From Bondarzewia mesenterica (lineage: Eukaryota > Basidiomycota > Agaricomycetes > Russulales > Bondarzewiaceae), in the NCBI GenBank assembly GCA_004802705.1, contig SGPL01000164.1:1-59256 (forward strand): 59,256 nucleotides of DNA, read 5' to 3'. Below, piece by piece: positions 38,441 through 54,538 of the stretch. The position numbers were made by a program, and so were the translations under genes. Under the pieces are notes generated by a model. It saw only the letters and a program-made list of their open reading frames with translations, searched no databases and had not been told where the DNA came from. Numbering within the stretch: position 1 is the stretch's first letter; every line of letters begins with the position of its first letter.

Positions 38441-39454
38441 ATGTTTGCTTCCATCGCCGCCATTGCTATTCCTGTGCTCGCTCTCTTGCAAGCTGTCCCT
38501 GCCTCGGCTGCGCCTACGCCATTGGCGTGAGTATTGTCTTGTGTCCAACGCTCTGTTGCTAAACATGTCTCTCGATCATTACCTGCGTCTTCAGGATCTT
38601 CCCCGGCCTTACATTGAACAGAACCTTCCCAGATTTCTTACCACATAGTGTCCTGCCTGTCAATCTCAATTTCACAGGCCTTGAACCCTTCATCAAGGTT
38701 GCAAACGATGGTGATGCCCCGTACGTGCTTTCGGTCCCTTTCGTACACACAAACGCCTTACAACCTGGTTCACAGAACCAAACGTGATCCTGTGGACCTT
38801 ACGGGCATTCGTCACACTATTTTTGAGGATATGGACCCTTTCAATAATTCCATTCCTATCATCTCACCAGAAAGTTTGCAGGCTATTAAGATTGCTTCGT
38901 GCGTGTAACTGTTTTCACTTTATACTACACCGCCTGATCACGTACATCATGACGGTGTTCAGAGCTAAGCGTGAAGTATCAGAGAGCCTGCAGGCACGCG
39001 ACCTAGCCAGTTTCCTCAGAAAGATCTTTGAGGAGGTGAACGGTCCTTTCAGCCGCTCGGCCCTTTCCGGGAGAAGTAGCAGTAACTCAGTGTGAGTGTG
39101 CGAGCGGGAATGCCGGATGGACTCGATGACTGATGTGCTTTGGATTTCCAGCTCGAAGAGGGAGCTGCAGAGCATCGCAGCGCGTAGCCTCTCTGACTTC
39201 CTCAGAAGCCTCAATATCACCATTGCGGACCATGGTCCCATCGCGAACCTTCCTGTAGTGAGCAGTGATGAAGCCACTAGCCCTTAGGTGTTTAAGTATG
39301 CAAACTCTTTCAAGTCTCTGGTCGAGATGGATTATTGATCCAATGCACTTTTTTGTTTTGTTTTCGCAGGCGCGAGGTGCACGATGCGGTCGCCAATATT
39401 GTAGTGAAGCGCGCTTTGCTTTCTGCGCTCATGGAGCTCGATCGCCTTGAGTGA
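38441..39454 (+). CDS. Secreted modular protein with repeated dibasic sites
   Basis: Unrecognised secreted protein. Exon 1 (38441-38526) is a signal peptide: MFASIAAIAIPVLALLQAVP then ASAAPTPLA. Exons at 38595-38720, 38776-38898 and 38963-39091 are multiples of three (126, 123, 129 nt) between phase-2 introns. Three successive exons open with a Lys-Arg site followed by an acidic residue: TKRDPVDLTG, AKREVSESLQARDLASFLRK, SKRELQSIAARSLSDFLRS. The last two modules resemble each other. The final exon (from 39370) reads REVHDAVANIVVKRALLSAL and ends MELDRLE at 39454, but the preceding exon meets an in-frame TAG at 39285-39287, so that junction is unresolved (one-base error or a different donor such as GTGAGC near 39257). 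Lys-Arg is the Kex2 cleavage site, so this may be a processed peptide precursor; that is inference. Confidence 0.6.
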
Positions 39455-39925
39455 AATCAGAGGCAATGATTTTCCTGCGTATATTGACTGTATGCTTTGA
39501 CTTTCATGATGCCATCATGTTTACGATGTGATGGTCTCATACCGCGATAATATCAAATTTGTTATCCAAGACGCACGGCGAGTGACAATTCGAAGTTGTT
39601 CATTTCTGTTTGAACTATAGTAACACAATGCTCCCTTCAGTGTCTAGTTGTACGTTCTTTTCTCGAATCCTCTCCCTACGCCTCATATGTTCCGTCAGTA
39701 GTAGCCGTTGCGACCTTCACTGCGCGGTAAGTTATCATTGGCGGGGTGTTGACGGTGATCATTGAATTGTTTCTTACTCACATGTTGATCATTGATTGTC
39801 GTCAAACGGAAGTATAAAATTTAAATCCGCCAGTCTAGTCTGCTCACCATCTTCGTTACCTTCGCATTTATATACGCGCCACGACCAGCGAAGCATCGAA
39901 ACAATCCCATCCAAGTTTTTGGATT
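39455..39925. other. Convergent intergenic region
   Basis: Between the stop codons of the secreted protein (+) and AROM (-). Should contain both 3' UTRs; no gene seen. Confidence 0.5.
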
Positions 39926-45098
<5,173 letters not shown>

Positions 45099-45884
45099 CG
45101 CGCGATGGGCAAAAGAGTAAGGTAAAAGAGAGTGTATGATGTGCTGAAGGCGAAATCTAAATTATAGCAGGCGGAGTCTCTACCGCACCCGTGGGAATCG
45201 GACCTGGCCTCAGCAGCGATGAGAGCGATTCATCAAAGCCGTTCTCCTCGAACATCAAGCCACAAGCGCACGTTGAAACGTCTCTCTTCATCAGGTGCAC
45301 GCAATCATATCAGAACGACGCAGACACGGGCAACGAAACCATGAAACTCCATGTGTAGCTGGACCAGATGTGTATTTTGGTGAGATCTCGTCTAATCCCG
45401 CCGCCTGCTCTTCAACCAACTTGATATTGAACTCGTTAGTCCAGAAGCAGAATCTACCATCTTGTTTTTCAATGTCTGGTAAGAGCGGCCGAAGTCGGCC
45501 CGCCTGTCTCGGGACATTCATAATTGACGGACTATTCAGTGAAGCTCAATTGAAGTCTTATCAGTCTTTAAGTTTTAGACATTGGAGACGTCCTGATCAA
45601 AACAGTGTAAGTAAAAGGTAGAGACGATACCATCATACTTACCGCAGATGAGAGGAGCAGAACTGTATGAACATAGTCATACAAGTAGTGTGTGATCATT
45701 TGCGATGTTTTCGTCAACTACCTGATCACTCGCAGGAACATGCCAGTATCTTTAGGAAGTATTGTCCACATCGGTAGTTCTATGATCAGATGCGCTTTTC
45801 CACTGAATCATCGCAATGGTTTCAGTAACTCCAGACTCTATGACAAGTACTTTTGCAGGATAAAAAAACGACCTTGACCATTCT

Positions 45885-46719
45885 CTATACACCCACGCCC
45901 TGCGCATCGTCCCTTTGCAGGCAGACCTCTCTCGCCGACTTCGCACACGCCAATTTCTCATTCGCGACCAACCTAACCCGGTGCACGAAGGTCAGCCTGT
46001 CAGTTAAAGAAGATGAACAGAGTGTCACCTCAAACCCGAGATGCATATATCGCGTACGTGACTTTTCGCTGCTTGAATCGAGCGTGAATATCCCGTCTGG
46101 CGCGAAAGTGAAGGTGTCGCGCATGAGGAGGAATAGAACCTAGGTGCGTAACATAATTGGCCGTTGTACTCGATGAAGCTTTTGGGTTATCATTACCTTT
46201 ACCCCGGTGCTCTGGCGACACGCAGCCAACCTGGAGATACCACAAGCTGCCGGGAGATTCCTGAACATCCTTATCCCTGAAAACGTCCATCACTCCGAAC
46301 ACCAAAATCGGAAAACAGTCTATATGAGTAATTTCCCTAGTCAATTAGGAGCTGTGAATCGCACAAATGGCTATTCAATCACGCACGTTCATCCACCTGA
46401 ACCCCTATGCCCAAATGAGCGGGATGACCTACTTCGCAAAGTGCAAGGACATCGTCCGACATCCGTTTATGAGGCGGCAGCCATACGGTCATCGCAACAA
46501 TCTGCTCTGTCCGAGCGTTCTGCTTTCCGCGATGTTGTTCATCATCTCGGGAACCACGACGACCGTGACTCGCGTGCCCGCGTTCCAGCATGCACGGTTG
46601 GCAAAGTCCTGAAAAGGCGCGAAATTTGTGCTCTGACCTGAGAACGTGGAGCTACTCGACATGTTGCCGGACAAGGAAGTGCGGCGAAGAGACAAGAATT
46701 CTGAGGCTGTCGGCGACAT
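45885..46719 (-). pseudogene. GNAT acetyltransferase relic
   Basis: Fragments of one GNAT-fold acetyltransferase lie in order but in different frames: FQDFANRACWNAGTRVTVVV, then TVWLPPHKRM, then LWYLQVGCVSPEHRGKG (the acetyl-CoA loop), then FTLDSSSEKSRTRYMHLGFE. A GTAATG donor after HRGK and a CACCTAG acceptor are present, but the join is one base out of phase. Stops and frame changes between pieces and the lack of a clear start indicate a decayed gene. A separate N-terminal fragment of a similar protein lies at 51447-51560. Confidence 0.55.
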
Positions 46720-48591
46720 TGTTCGGGAGGGTCCGGATGTGGAGATCTCGTTGACCGAGAAAGATCGGGAGATATGGCCTGATATGGCCTAGCTGATATG
46801 GCACTATCTGTTCTTGTTTTCTTGTATGCATCGGATACTCAGAGCCGCTCGACACAACTTTATTGTTAGGTTCAGACCAAACCCTCTCGTAACGCGAGAC
46901 CTGAGATGAATTGTCCGTTGTGAACTGCGTCGTCCGGGGCGAGGCCAGCAAAAAGTGAGTTTCCTGGTTGTTTCATGGCATAACGTTGATTTCCCTGACT
47001 TACTTTGCAGACGACATCGCTCTAAGAAGGTTCGCAATTCATGGGCATCACTGAAGTTGTATCCAAAGGCAGCATTGCCAACTCATGAACTCGAGTGCTG
47101 AGATTCAATGGTGCATGCGCTGTCGAAAATAAGAACTGAAAACAGAAACTTCCCCGCTTGTGTGCGATGATCTGGCATTGCTCTGGTGCACAGATGCAAT
47201 CTATTTCCTTGCGAGCGCTGGAAATAAGGCCATGACTGAAGAATCTGTCGCAGATGTATTATACGCTTGGGTCGGTCAAGTCGACGACGAATCGATGTAC
47301 GTCCTGCATCCGGATATTACTTTTTCTCGGACATCGTGTCGCTGAGTTGTCGTGGAATTGCGGCTCATGCGCGTCGGTGATCGCAATGCACGCACTTTAT
47401 AAACACCGCGTCGCCCCTTGGTGCCGTCATCATACGGCGTTTGTTTGTACGCACTTCGAACCAGTAAGGCTTGATCTCCAACGAGAAGAAGAACAAGCTG
47501 ATGAAGAGTTTAGCAAATGATGACGCCGGGGTGTGTACATCAACCGTGTGTATGCGGATTGAGACGCCAGAATTTTACTCCATCGCAACGATCGAAGAAA
47601 TTGTTATTACTCCAAGGTCGCAGAGTGTCTCCAGCTCCGGGTCAGGGCCGGTACAGATTGCACTCAGTTCTTATGTGCCATGTATTGTGACCGTCTGATC
47701 GCAGTCAAGTTCTTTTCAATGGATAGTTGGCGAGGTGAGTCCTCTCAGTCTCAGAGCAAATGGGCTACACAGTGAATTACCCTTGTCAGACTCAGACCCT
47801 GTTGATCTGTGCAATAACACCATTTATGCTGAGACTCCGCGTTTCCCTTTGGCTGCCATCCAAACTTGACATGACTGAATCAGGTCTATCCGGGGTGAGT
47901 GTCAAGTCCATTGTGGTTGCCAGCGAAAGCATTTGATCACGAAACCGGCACAGTCTTTTCAGATCTCATGTCGCAGTGACTCTAAGGGACACAGCCATGT
48001 GAATAATCTCAGGCTTTCGGGTCTTCTCTGATTCGTGTAAGCTCAGCGCCAGCGCGCATCCTCCGGATGACAGAATGGCGGGACGAAGATGATTGAAAGT
48101 ATCCTGTGTATATCTGCAAAGTCATTACAACCACTGGGAACAGACGTTGCCTTACTGGTCGAAATCAGAAGCGTCGATTCTGTCCAGAACCTCTCATGAT
48201 GGAGATGAAGCGCCCCTCATCCATGAGGATCCGATATCCAATAGTGATGCAATTCTACCAATACACTGAATAAAGCCCGCTTTGGTCAGACTCTCCTATC
48301 TGTGTGACGGTGCGTGTTTTCTTGCACATTTGAGTACACTAAGCAAAATGACATTTTGATCGATTTATAGCTATTCGTGGAACGCGCCGAAAGTCACAGC
48401 AAGTTCTACCTCCGGAATTCGCAAAAAACTATTCACTCTCGGAGATATGCGAAGGTCATCTGGTCTATTTCTAGTCTTCGACCGAATGAATACCGCCCCA
48501 GTTCCGAGAAGTTCAAGCCAAGAACTCTCATACAAAATCTTAAGGTGCTTCGGCGTTTCACTTTACCTCCACATCCACGAAGTCGACCTTG
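46720..48591. other. Gene-poor stretch of 1.9 kb
   Basis: Small plus-strand frames at about 47160-47345 and 47471-47698 cannot be assigned or joined convincingly. The region upstream of 48592 should hold the promoter of the DUF6534-type gene. It may hold older relics. Confidence 0.35.
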
Positions 48592-50735
48592 ATGATCATG
48601 GCCTCCCCAAGTGAACGTGTGAGTGAGGTGGTGAGGACAACGTTCGGCCCCATACTTTTAGGCGTTATCGTCGCTGCAATGTGAGTCACTACACCTCCTA
48701 CTTCAATGCCCACCGAGCTATTCATCATTGACGACATACGCATCTTCGATTGATTCGAACCATAGACTGTATGGTGTAACGTCTCTGCAGACCATTTATT
48801 ACTTTGATCACTACCCGCAGGATAAGATTTTGTTGAAAGCGACGGTACGTCAACGTGGCCCTGTACAGTCCTAGGGCAACTTATGTGACCTTTTGTCTAC
48901 ATCATCGTAGGTCGCTGTATTGTGGTGAGTCTCGGCAGTGTGTGCAAGCGCGTACCATGTTCGTACGAAACCCATTTCACCAGGATTATCGATACTTTGA
49001 TCATGGCACTGGATTGTGACGCGGTGTACTACTACTCTATCCTGAGATTTGGTGATGTATCGGCACTTAGTGACCAGACTTGGTTGGTTCCGGCGATTAA
49101 TTTTGACTCGATCGTTCAAAGATCTGACCTGCATCTACTCAATCACAGGAGCATGGACGTGAGTCTTCAAGACTAATTTCTGAAACTACCTGCCTGGCCT
49201 ATCATTTGACTGCAATCCTTATCATGATCAGCTCGAGAGCATACTCACTGTTGAGTTGTTTTCAACCGTCTTCTACATTAGCTATCTTGACCAAATGTTT
49301 GATGCAGGGCTTCACGATGTTTCTATGTCAAATGTAAGTGTACAATAAATTTTCGTAGGTTTATGCCAAGTTCACGATTATTTAGGTTTTACGTCTTTCG
49401 GATACGAAGGTGTATGTATCTACGTTCAACTGACATCCGGAGAATGTCCTGAGTTGAAATTCTCAGTGAACAAGGGATTCTATCCGGACTCCAAGCTCGC
49501 GAAATGGATATTTTACTTTCTGGTTCGTCTTTATTGCTCATACTTTTTCGGGGCAACCAGATTAAGCACCCAATGTCCAGTCTCTGCTCACTCTAGCGAC
49601 ATTCGCGACTAGCTTGGGTGCGTGGCGTATCCTGACATCTTGGTCAAATTCGCTCACTCGTACCTCTTCCCAGCCATCACCATACTTGCGTAAGTCATTT
49701 CGATCGATCATTGAAGAGGAGGCCGCATCAATTCCATGCTCAATATGCAGCTTTTCGACGGCGTCATGGAACACGGTCACCACAGGAACAGTACATGTAA
49801 GAGTTCTTTTATCGCTACCTCCTTGAATGTCAATGAACTTTAACTTGTTTTCAATCCAGTCACTCTTCGTTGCGAATGTTTCCTTAGCCACTGCTGCCGA
49901 CTTCTTCATCACGATGGTCCTGTGCATTACCTTGCATTCAAATCGCAGCGGGCTCCAGGGGTAAATATTTCATCTCTTTCTTATTTGCGTACTCAGTTCT
50001 CTAGCTGACGGACGTGTCTCAGCTCAAACATCATTAGCCGACTCATGACATTCATGATTACTCGGGGGATTATCACGAAGTCAGTATCAATGCTTCCCTG
50101 AGAGGCAGGATGCTAAGAGTTCTTTTTCCAGTATCATCCAAATACTCACTCTGATAACTGTTCGTATACTGTGCTCTTTCTGTGCGCACCATTGTTGCTC
50201 ATTGCAGGAACCTAGTATGTCGCCCTTGATCCAAATTTAACCTGGGTTTTTTTCCATCTAATCACCAGCAGAAGTTCGTACCTCTATCAGATTTGATACG
50301 GAAAGGTTCTGCTGACTGCCTTCCATTCCAGTCTATACAAACGCAGTTTTAGCCACGTATGACTGCATCCCTCCCTCTTTTGACGATCAAACGTTGACGC
50401 CGCTACATAGTCTGAATAATCGATCACGGATCAGGGGTCGCTCTCAAGTCATCTCTAGTGGTTCTGCCGCCCAAGGTTCCGAGACAGCTTGTTCGCAGAT
50501 GTCTTTCCGTACGCCTGACCTGGTCGTGAGTGCTTCGGATACTCACTCTACATGCTAATTCTGCAACATTGCTCCACACAATCCCAGGCAAATGCTAGAG
50601 TTGAAGATCCGACATTCACATCTCATGTTCCCTATTCGGTAAGTAATCTCAGACTTCCCCACATAGTATCTGGCACTGATTTAAGGACAGTCGATACCTG
50701 GTGACCACGTCGGGACGCTGGACTTAGTGGTCTGA
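48592..50735 (+). CDS. DUF6534-type multi-pass membrane protein (spliced)
   Basis: A member of a large agaricomycete-specific seven-helix family of unknown function. Start 48592 or 48598 gives MASPSERVSEVVRTTFGPIL and the helix LLGVIVAAMLYGVTSLQTIY. Later exons give IIDTLIMALDCDAVYYYSIL, LTVELFSTVFYISYLDQMFD, TLATFATSLGACVAYPDILV, SLFVANVSLATAADFFITMV and SNIISRLMTFMITRGIITNI. The family's closing motif is seen as KFVPLSDLIRK spliced to VYTNAVLATYD. The hydrophilic tail ends SIPGDHVGTLDLVV at 50735 after two in-phase introns. Exon joins around 50160-50280 are not certain. Expected at the plasma or an internal membrane. Confidence 0.7.
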
Positions 50736-50879
50736 AAATATTGTCAAAAGATTCGAGATTGTATCTTGGCATGCTTGGTTTATGAAAGTTGTAAGATAGG
50801 CGCTAAAAGGCTCTTGATGTAGAACGATTTGCAATTTGAACAGCACTCGCAGCATACTAAACAAGTGCAAAGTTCTGGC

Positions 50880-51267
50880 ATGCCACTGATAGACATGGCG
50901 ACGGTGGCCGGTGCTGTCTCAAGTGTGTTCGGCGTCGTCGTCGTCTCCATCGGGGCGGGCATGAAATTTGCGAAATGGGTCTTCGAGACCTGTCAGAAAA
51001 TGTGCGTATCATGGTTCCACATGCTGGCAAAAGAGATCGTACTTGTCTTCAAGCCCTGGAAATGTACGCTACATGATGGGATACGTCGTGGACTTCATTT
51101 TCGTCATGCCTAAGTTCACGCGTATGCGTGAGGTGACCAAGGGACAAGTCCAAAAAATCCCCGAAAAATATGTCAGGTCAGAGGAGCGGGGACAAATTCA
51201 TGCCGCGATCCGTAAATGTATCAACGTTCCGTTGCCCTTGATAGAGATCATGTCCTCGAGGAGATGA
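50880..51267 (+). CDS. Small membrane protein with basic tail, unrecognised
   Basis: Start 50880 gives MPLIDMATVAGAVSSVFGVV and VVSIGAGMKFAKWVFETCQK, a hydrophobic Gly/Val/Ala-rich helix. A GTGCGT donor and a CTTCAAG acceptor lead in frame to IPGNVRYMMGYVVDFIFVMP, a second hydrophobic stretch, then KFTRMREVTKGQVQKIPEKY and a stop at 51267. About 110 aa. It sits 145 nt after the DUF6534-type gene on the same strand. No family recognised; an amphipathic or membrane-inserting role is possible but unproven. Confidence 0.5.
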
Positions 51268-51446
51268 TTTTCGCTTGATCCCCGAGTACTGCAAACCCAA
51301 AGATACCTAATGCCATCTCCCATCTCCAGGGGATGCGATACCATGCATAGATAAGTTACTTCTTAGGTTCTTTCTTCGTGTTATTTTGAATTATCAGGTC
51401 CTATCCGTCTCCAGCTCTGTCTCGGCATGATACTTGCATTAAATTC

Positions 51447-51737
51447 TTACAGTAGAGAATCGTTGATGAGCGCTGTAGTGACAAGATCGGCAAATTCGTC
51501 CAACTCATCCTTCCGCGCTAGACGCATATAGGGCGCTCCGGAACTAATCACAATCGAAGAGGATGTGTTTTCCGTAGTTTCCTCCGTATTTACTTGGGAG
51601 AGGGAAGTGAGCGAATTGCAGAGAACAATGGACAAAACCTGTAGTAAAGCCGCGAATTGGTAGCTTAGACACCTGAACTTGAGGTGTGATCGGGTACTTC
51701 TCAACGTGCAGACAGGAGTCGATACGTGTCCCGACAA
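51447..51737 (-). pseudogene. Truncated N-terminal GNAT fragment
   Basis: The part APYMRLARKDELDEFADLVT plus TALINDSLL matches the start of fungal GNAT acetyltransferases (motif 'IR.A..DELDE.A'), then stops at 51447. The upstream part is low-complexity Thr/Ser. No acetyl-CoA loop follows. Possibly the lost front end of the relic at 45885-46719, or an independent fragment. Confidence 0.4.
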
Positions 51738-51815
51738 CGTTACACGATGGGCGGATACAAAAACCAGAGCTCCCTTCTGGTTCAGTTACTTAGAAGAACG
51801 ACTAGATTACCATCT

Positions 51816-53192
51816 TCAAATGCGATACCTGACCCGCCCTGATGCAAGCCAGAACTCGCTCGTGCCATCCTCGCACCATCCTAAGGGACCAAGGTCACAT
51901 TCGGCGCATGCAAGGAGCTTGCGTGGCTTGTTCGACGCTAAAAAAATCATGCAATGTATGAGCCAACGACGAAGGGAACTGGAATAGTGATGCAATACGG
52001 ATGCAGGAGATCTCCCGTTTGGCATAGTTGGAGAATGAAACTGAAGCATACCAGTATTTACAGGCTTTGAGAAGCCAATGTTCTCAAATACCATGGGATT
52101 GGGACCGACGAGCCACCAGTACGTCTTGATCGGGAGTGTCGGAAGCGCTGGTAGCAGGGGATTTGTGCGCTCCGGAGGTTCCATCTGTAAAAGTAATAAG
52201 GTTATTGAGAAAAATAAAATATCAAATGTCGAAGGAGAGACGTACTAGGACGCTCTCTCGCTCCTCAAGCTTTCCAACGCCTTTTTTTATTATGATACTC
52301 CCGCAGTCCTTGCGAGGGCATAACAAGTCGTACTCATTAACTCTGCCGCCCTGTTCATCCTTCTTTACAACGCCCTCGATACCTCCCGCGCAAGATGCCA
52401 GCAGTTTGCCTTCCGGACGGTTCTTTCGAGAGGTGCCCTGCTGTAGCGCAGCCCAGATATCTGCCTGCGATACTGATGACGGAGGTTCGAGCGCTGGTTC
52501 TGGAAGGACAGACGAAGCGAGAAGCTGTATAGAAGGAACGATCCACCGCATCTCATACCATGGCTGACTTCCATGTATTACCTCGCTCTTCCCTGCCCAC
52601 TCGAATCCGGCGCCTTCGTAAAGGCCCCGCATCTCTTCGTGCGCGATGAGCAGGACCCTCTCATACACCGTCTTGCCTCGGGATGTATCGTTAGCAACAG
52701 CTAACCGATGAAGATATTCCTTGAGGAGAGCCGTTGCTATGCCTTGGCGGAGGTACGATGGATGAACGCAGACGCCATGGATGCAGACGGAGGTCGAGGT
52801 GGGGATGTGCGTAGACATGGATTCATGAGTGAGTGTTAATGAGGGAGAGAGGGTCCCATTGATATACGCTATAAGTGTGCGCTTCGTGGGTGTGCTTGAT
52901 GGTAGATAGGCCCCTAGGAATAGGTCGGGGGCCTGCGATTGACGGTAACTTATTTTTGTGTCAGAATAGCGAAGTCAATGCAGAGCAGAAGAAAAACGCA
53001 CCGGAATGTTTCTAGACTCCCTGCTTCATCCGCAGGAAAACCTGATGATGTGCAAGCTCAGAGTATCTGAACCATAGATCGTGAACAATCTGGTCAAGTA
53101 CCTGCGATCTCGATGTTATAAGCGTCTTGAAGGTCGTCAGGACCTACCAAATCATAGACCAAATTATCGAGCGAAAATGTCTCAGAAGACAT
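51816..53192 (-). CDS. GNAT acetyltransferase fused to Mss4/Dss4-like domain (spliced)
   Basis: Start 53192 gives MSSETFSLDNLVYDLVGPDD, spliced to GFPADEAGSLETFR, then YRQSQAPDLFLGAYLPSSTP. This is an arylalkylamine/serotonin N-acetyltransferase-like GNAT domain with the acetyl-CoA loop VCVHPSYLRQGIATALL and the terminal LYEGAGFEWAGKSEVIHGSQ. After a linker the same reading frame enters an Mss4-like zinc domain: YDLLCPRKDCGSIIIKKGVG (first Cys pair), TYWWLVGPNPMVFENIGFSK, and CAECDLGPLGWCEDG (second pair), ending FWLASGRVRYRI at 51816. Mss4/Dss4 proteins bind nucleotide-free Rab GTPases such as Sec4. Exon phases agree at each join. What links acetyl transfer to Rab chaperoning is unknown. Confidence 0.85.
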
Positions 53193-53389
53193 TGCTGGCT
53201 TTTCTTGATTCTTACAATAAGTACCGCTCTACACCGCTCAAACAGAATAATCAAGAGGAGAAGATCTAATCTTATCTACCCTTGAGCCTGGGAAAGAATT
53301 TAGTTCGCACGGTGAGCGGCCGCTAGCGTCGCGAACTTAAAAGTCAACCAGCCCAACCATCGACTTTGACCTCCTCACTGCTGCTCACG

Positions 53390-54538
53390 ATGCTTAACGT
53401 GCTCATCAGACGCGCCGTGTTGCGTGCTCCTGCACTTGCTAAGGTGTATTGCGGTCCTGCAGTGCGCACTTTCGTCACAACTACCCCGTCTCTCTTTCCC
53501 GCGCGTGCGACCGCGACGAGGGGCGTGACCAAGTCCGCATCCTCCACCAAAGCCAAAGCGACGACTGCTGCTAAGACTAAGGCCAAACCGAAGGCCAAAC
53601 CGAAGCCGAAACCGAAGGCGAAGGCTAAGCCCAGGATCACGAAAGCTAGAGCCAAACCGAAGCCTAAGGCTCCTGTGAGAGGTGCGTTCTAGCAAGTCTC
53701 ATGTCTTGCCAGAAATTCTTCTCATGAATGTCGCGCGCTGATATTATTGATTGATTCATAGCGAAGGTCAAACCGGAAGACAAACCCCCGAGGAGACCTG
53801 TCAACGGCTACCTCTTGTTCTACCAGGACTTCCTGAAGACTCGTCCCAAATCCGACAGTCGCCAGCAAAGCGTAGAATATGTGCGCGAGGCTGTTCAGGC
53901 ATGGCATGCGCTCCCATCCACGGAGCAGCAGGTGCGCCCTTCCTCTGTTTTTCCTTTAAGACCTTGATCTGCGAGAACCTCTGCATTGCATATACATGAA
54001 CTGATCGAATTCAATTGTCTTGCGCAGGGTTATCAAAGTAAAGCCTCTGCGTTGTTGGACGAATACAAGGAGAAATTCAAAGCCTGGAAAATCAGCGTCA
54101 ATCCTGAAGTTCTCACTGAAATCAACCGGCGTCGCAAGGTTCGTGGCCTTGGCAAGATCCGCAAAAAGGCTCCTATCCCCCGACCCGCAAACGCTTGGTT
54201 CAGGTCCGTCACTTGATTACTTCCCAACATCTACTCTGACCTTATCTACCATGTCCTTTCTCTCTTTGCTTCGAACTTATTCACAGGTTTTTGAAGGAGG
54301 TGCGCGAGCGTCATCCTGTCTCTTCGACGCCCCTTGGCCAGCGGTACCCCATCTGGATTACTGCCACCGCTCATCCTGAATGGTTGGCCATGAGTGCCGC
54401 CGAGAAAGCGGTTCGTGCTGCTGACTGCCATGGGTTTCCGATAATGTCTGACCTTCCTCACTTCTACAGAAATACACAGAGCCGTATGAAAGGGATCTCG
54501 CCGCCTGGAGGCAACAGTGTGCTGAGCTGAAGGCCTAG
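53390..54538 (+). CDS. Mitochondrial double HMG-box protein (Abf2/TFAM-like, spliced)
   Basis: Likely a mitochondrial DNA packaging protein. Start 53390 gives an Arg-rich presequence without acids (MLNVLIRRAVLRAPALAKVY). A long Lys/Pro/Ala tract follows (AKPKAKPKPKPKAKAKPR). HMG box 1: RRPVNGYLLFYQDFLKTRPK, EYVREAVQAWHALPSTEQQ, GYQSKASALLDEYKEKFKAW. HMG box 2: IPRPANAWFRFLKEVRERHP, WLAMSAAEKAKYTEPYERDL, ending QQCAELKA at 54538. The basic tract is encoded by imperfect CCAAACCGAAG-type repeats (about 53578-53670). A nuclear HMG protein is an alternative, but the presequence favours mitochondria. Confidence 0.8.

Noticed and set aside
47160..47698. Possible plus-strand gene
   Set aside because: The short frames neither join at good splice sites nor resemble any family I know.
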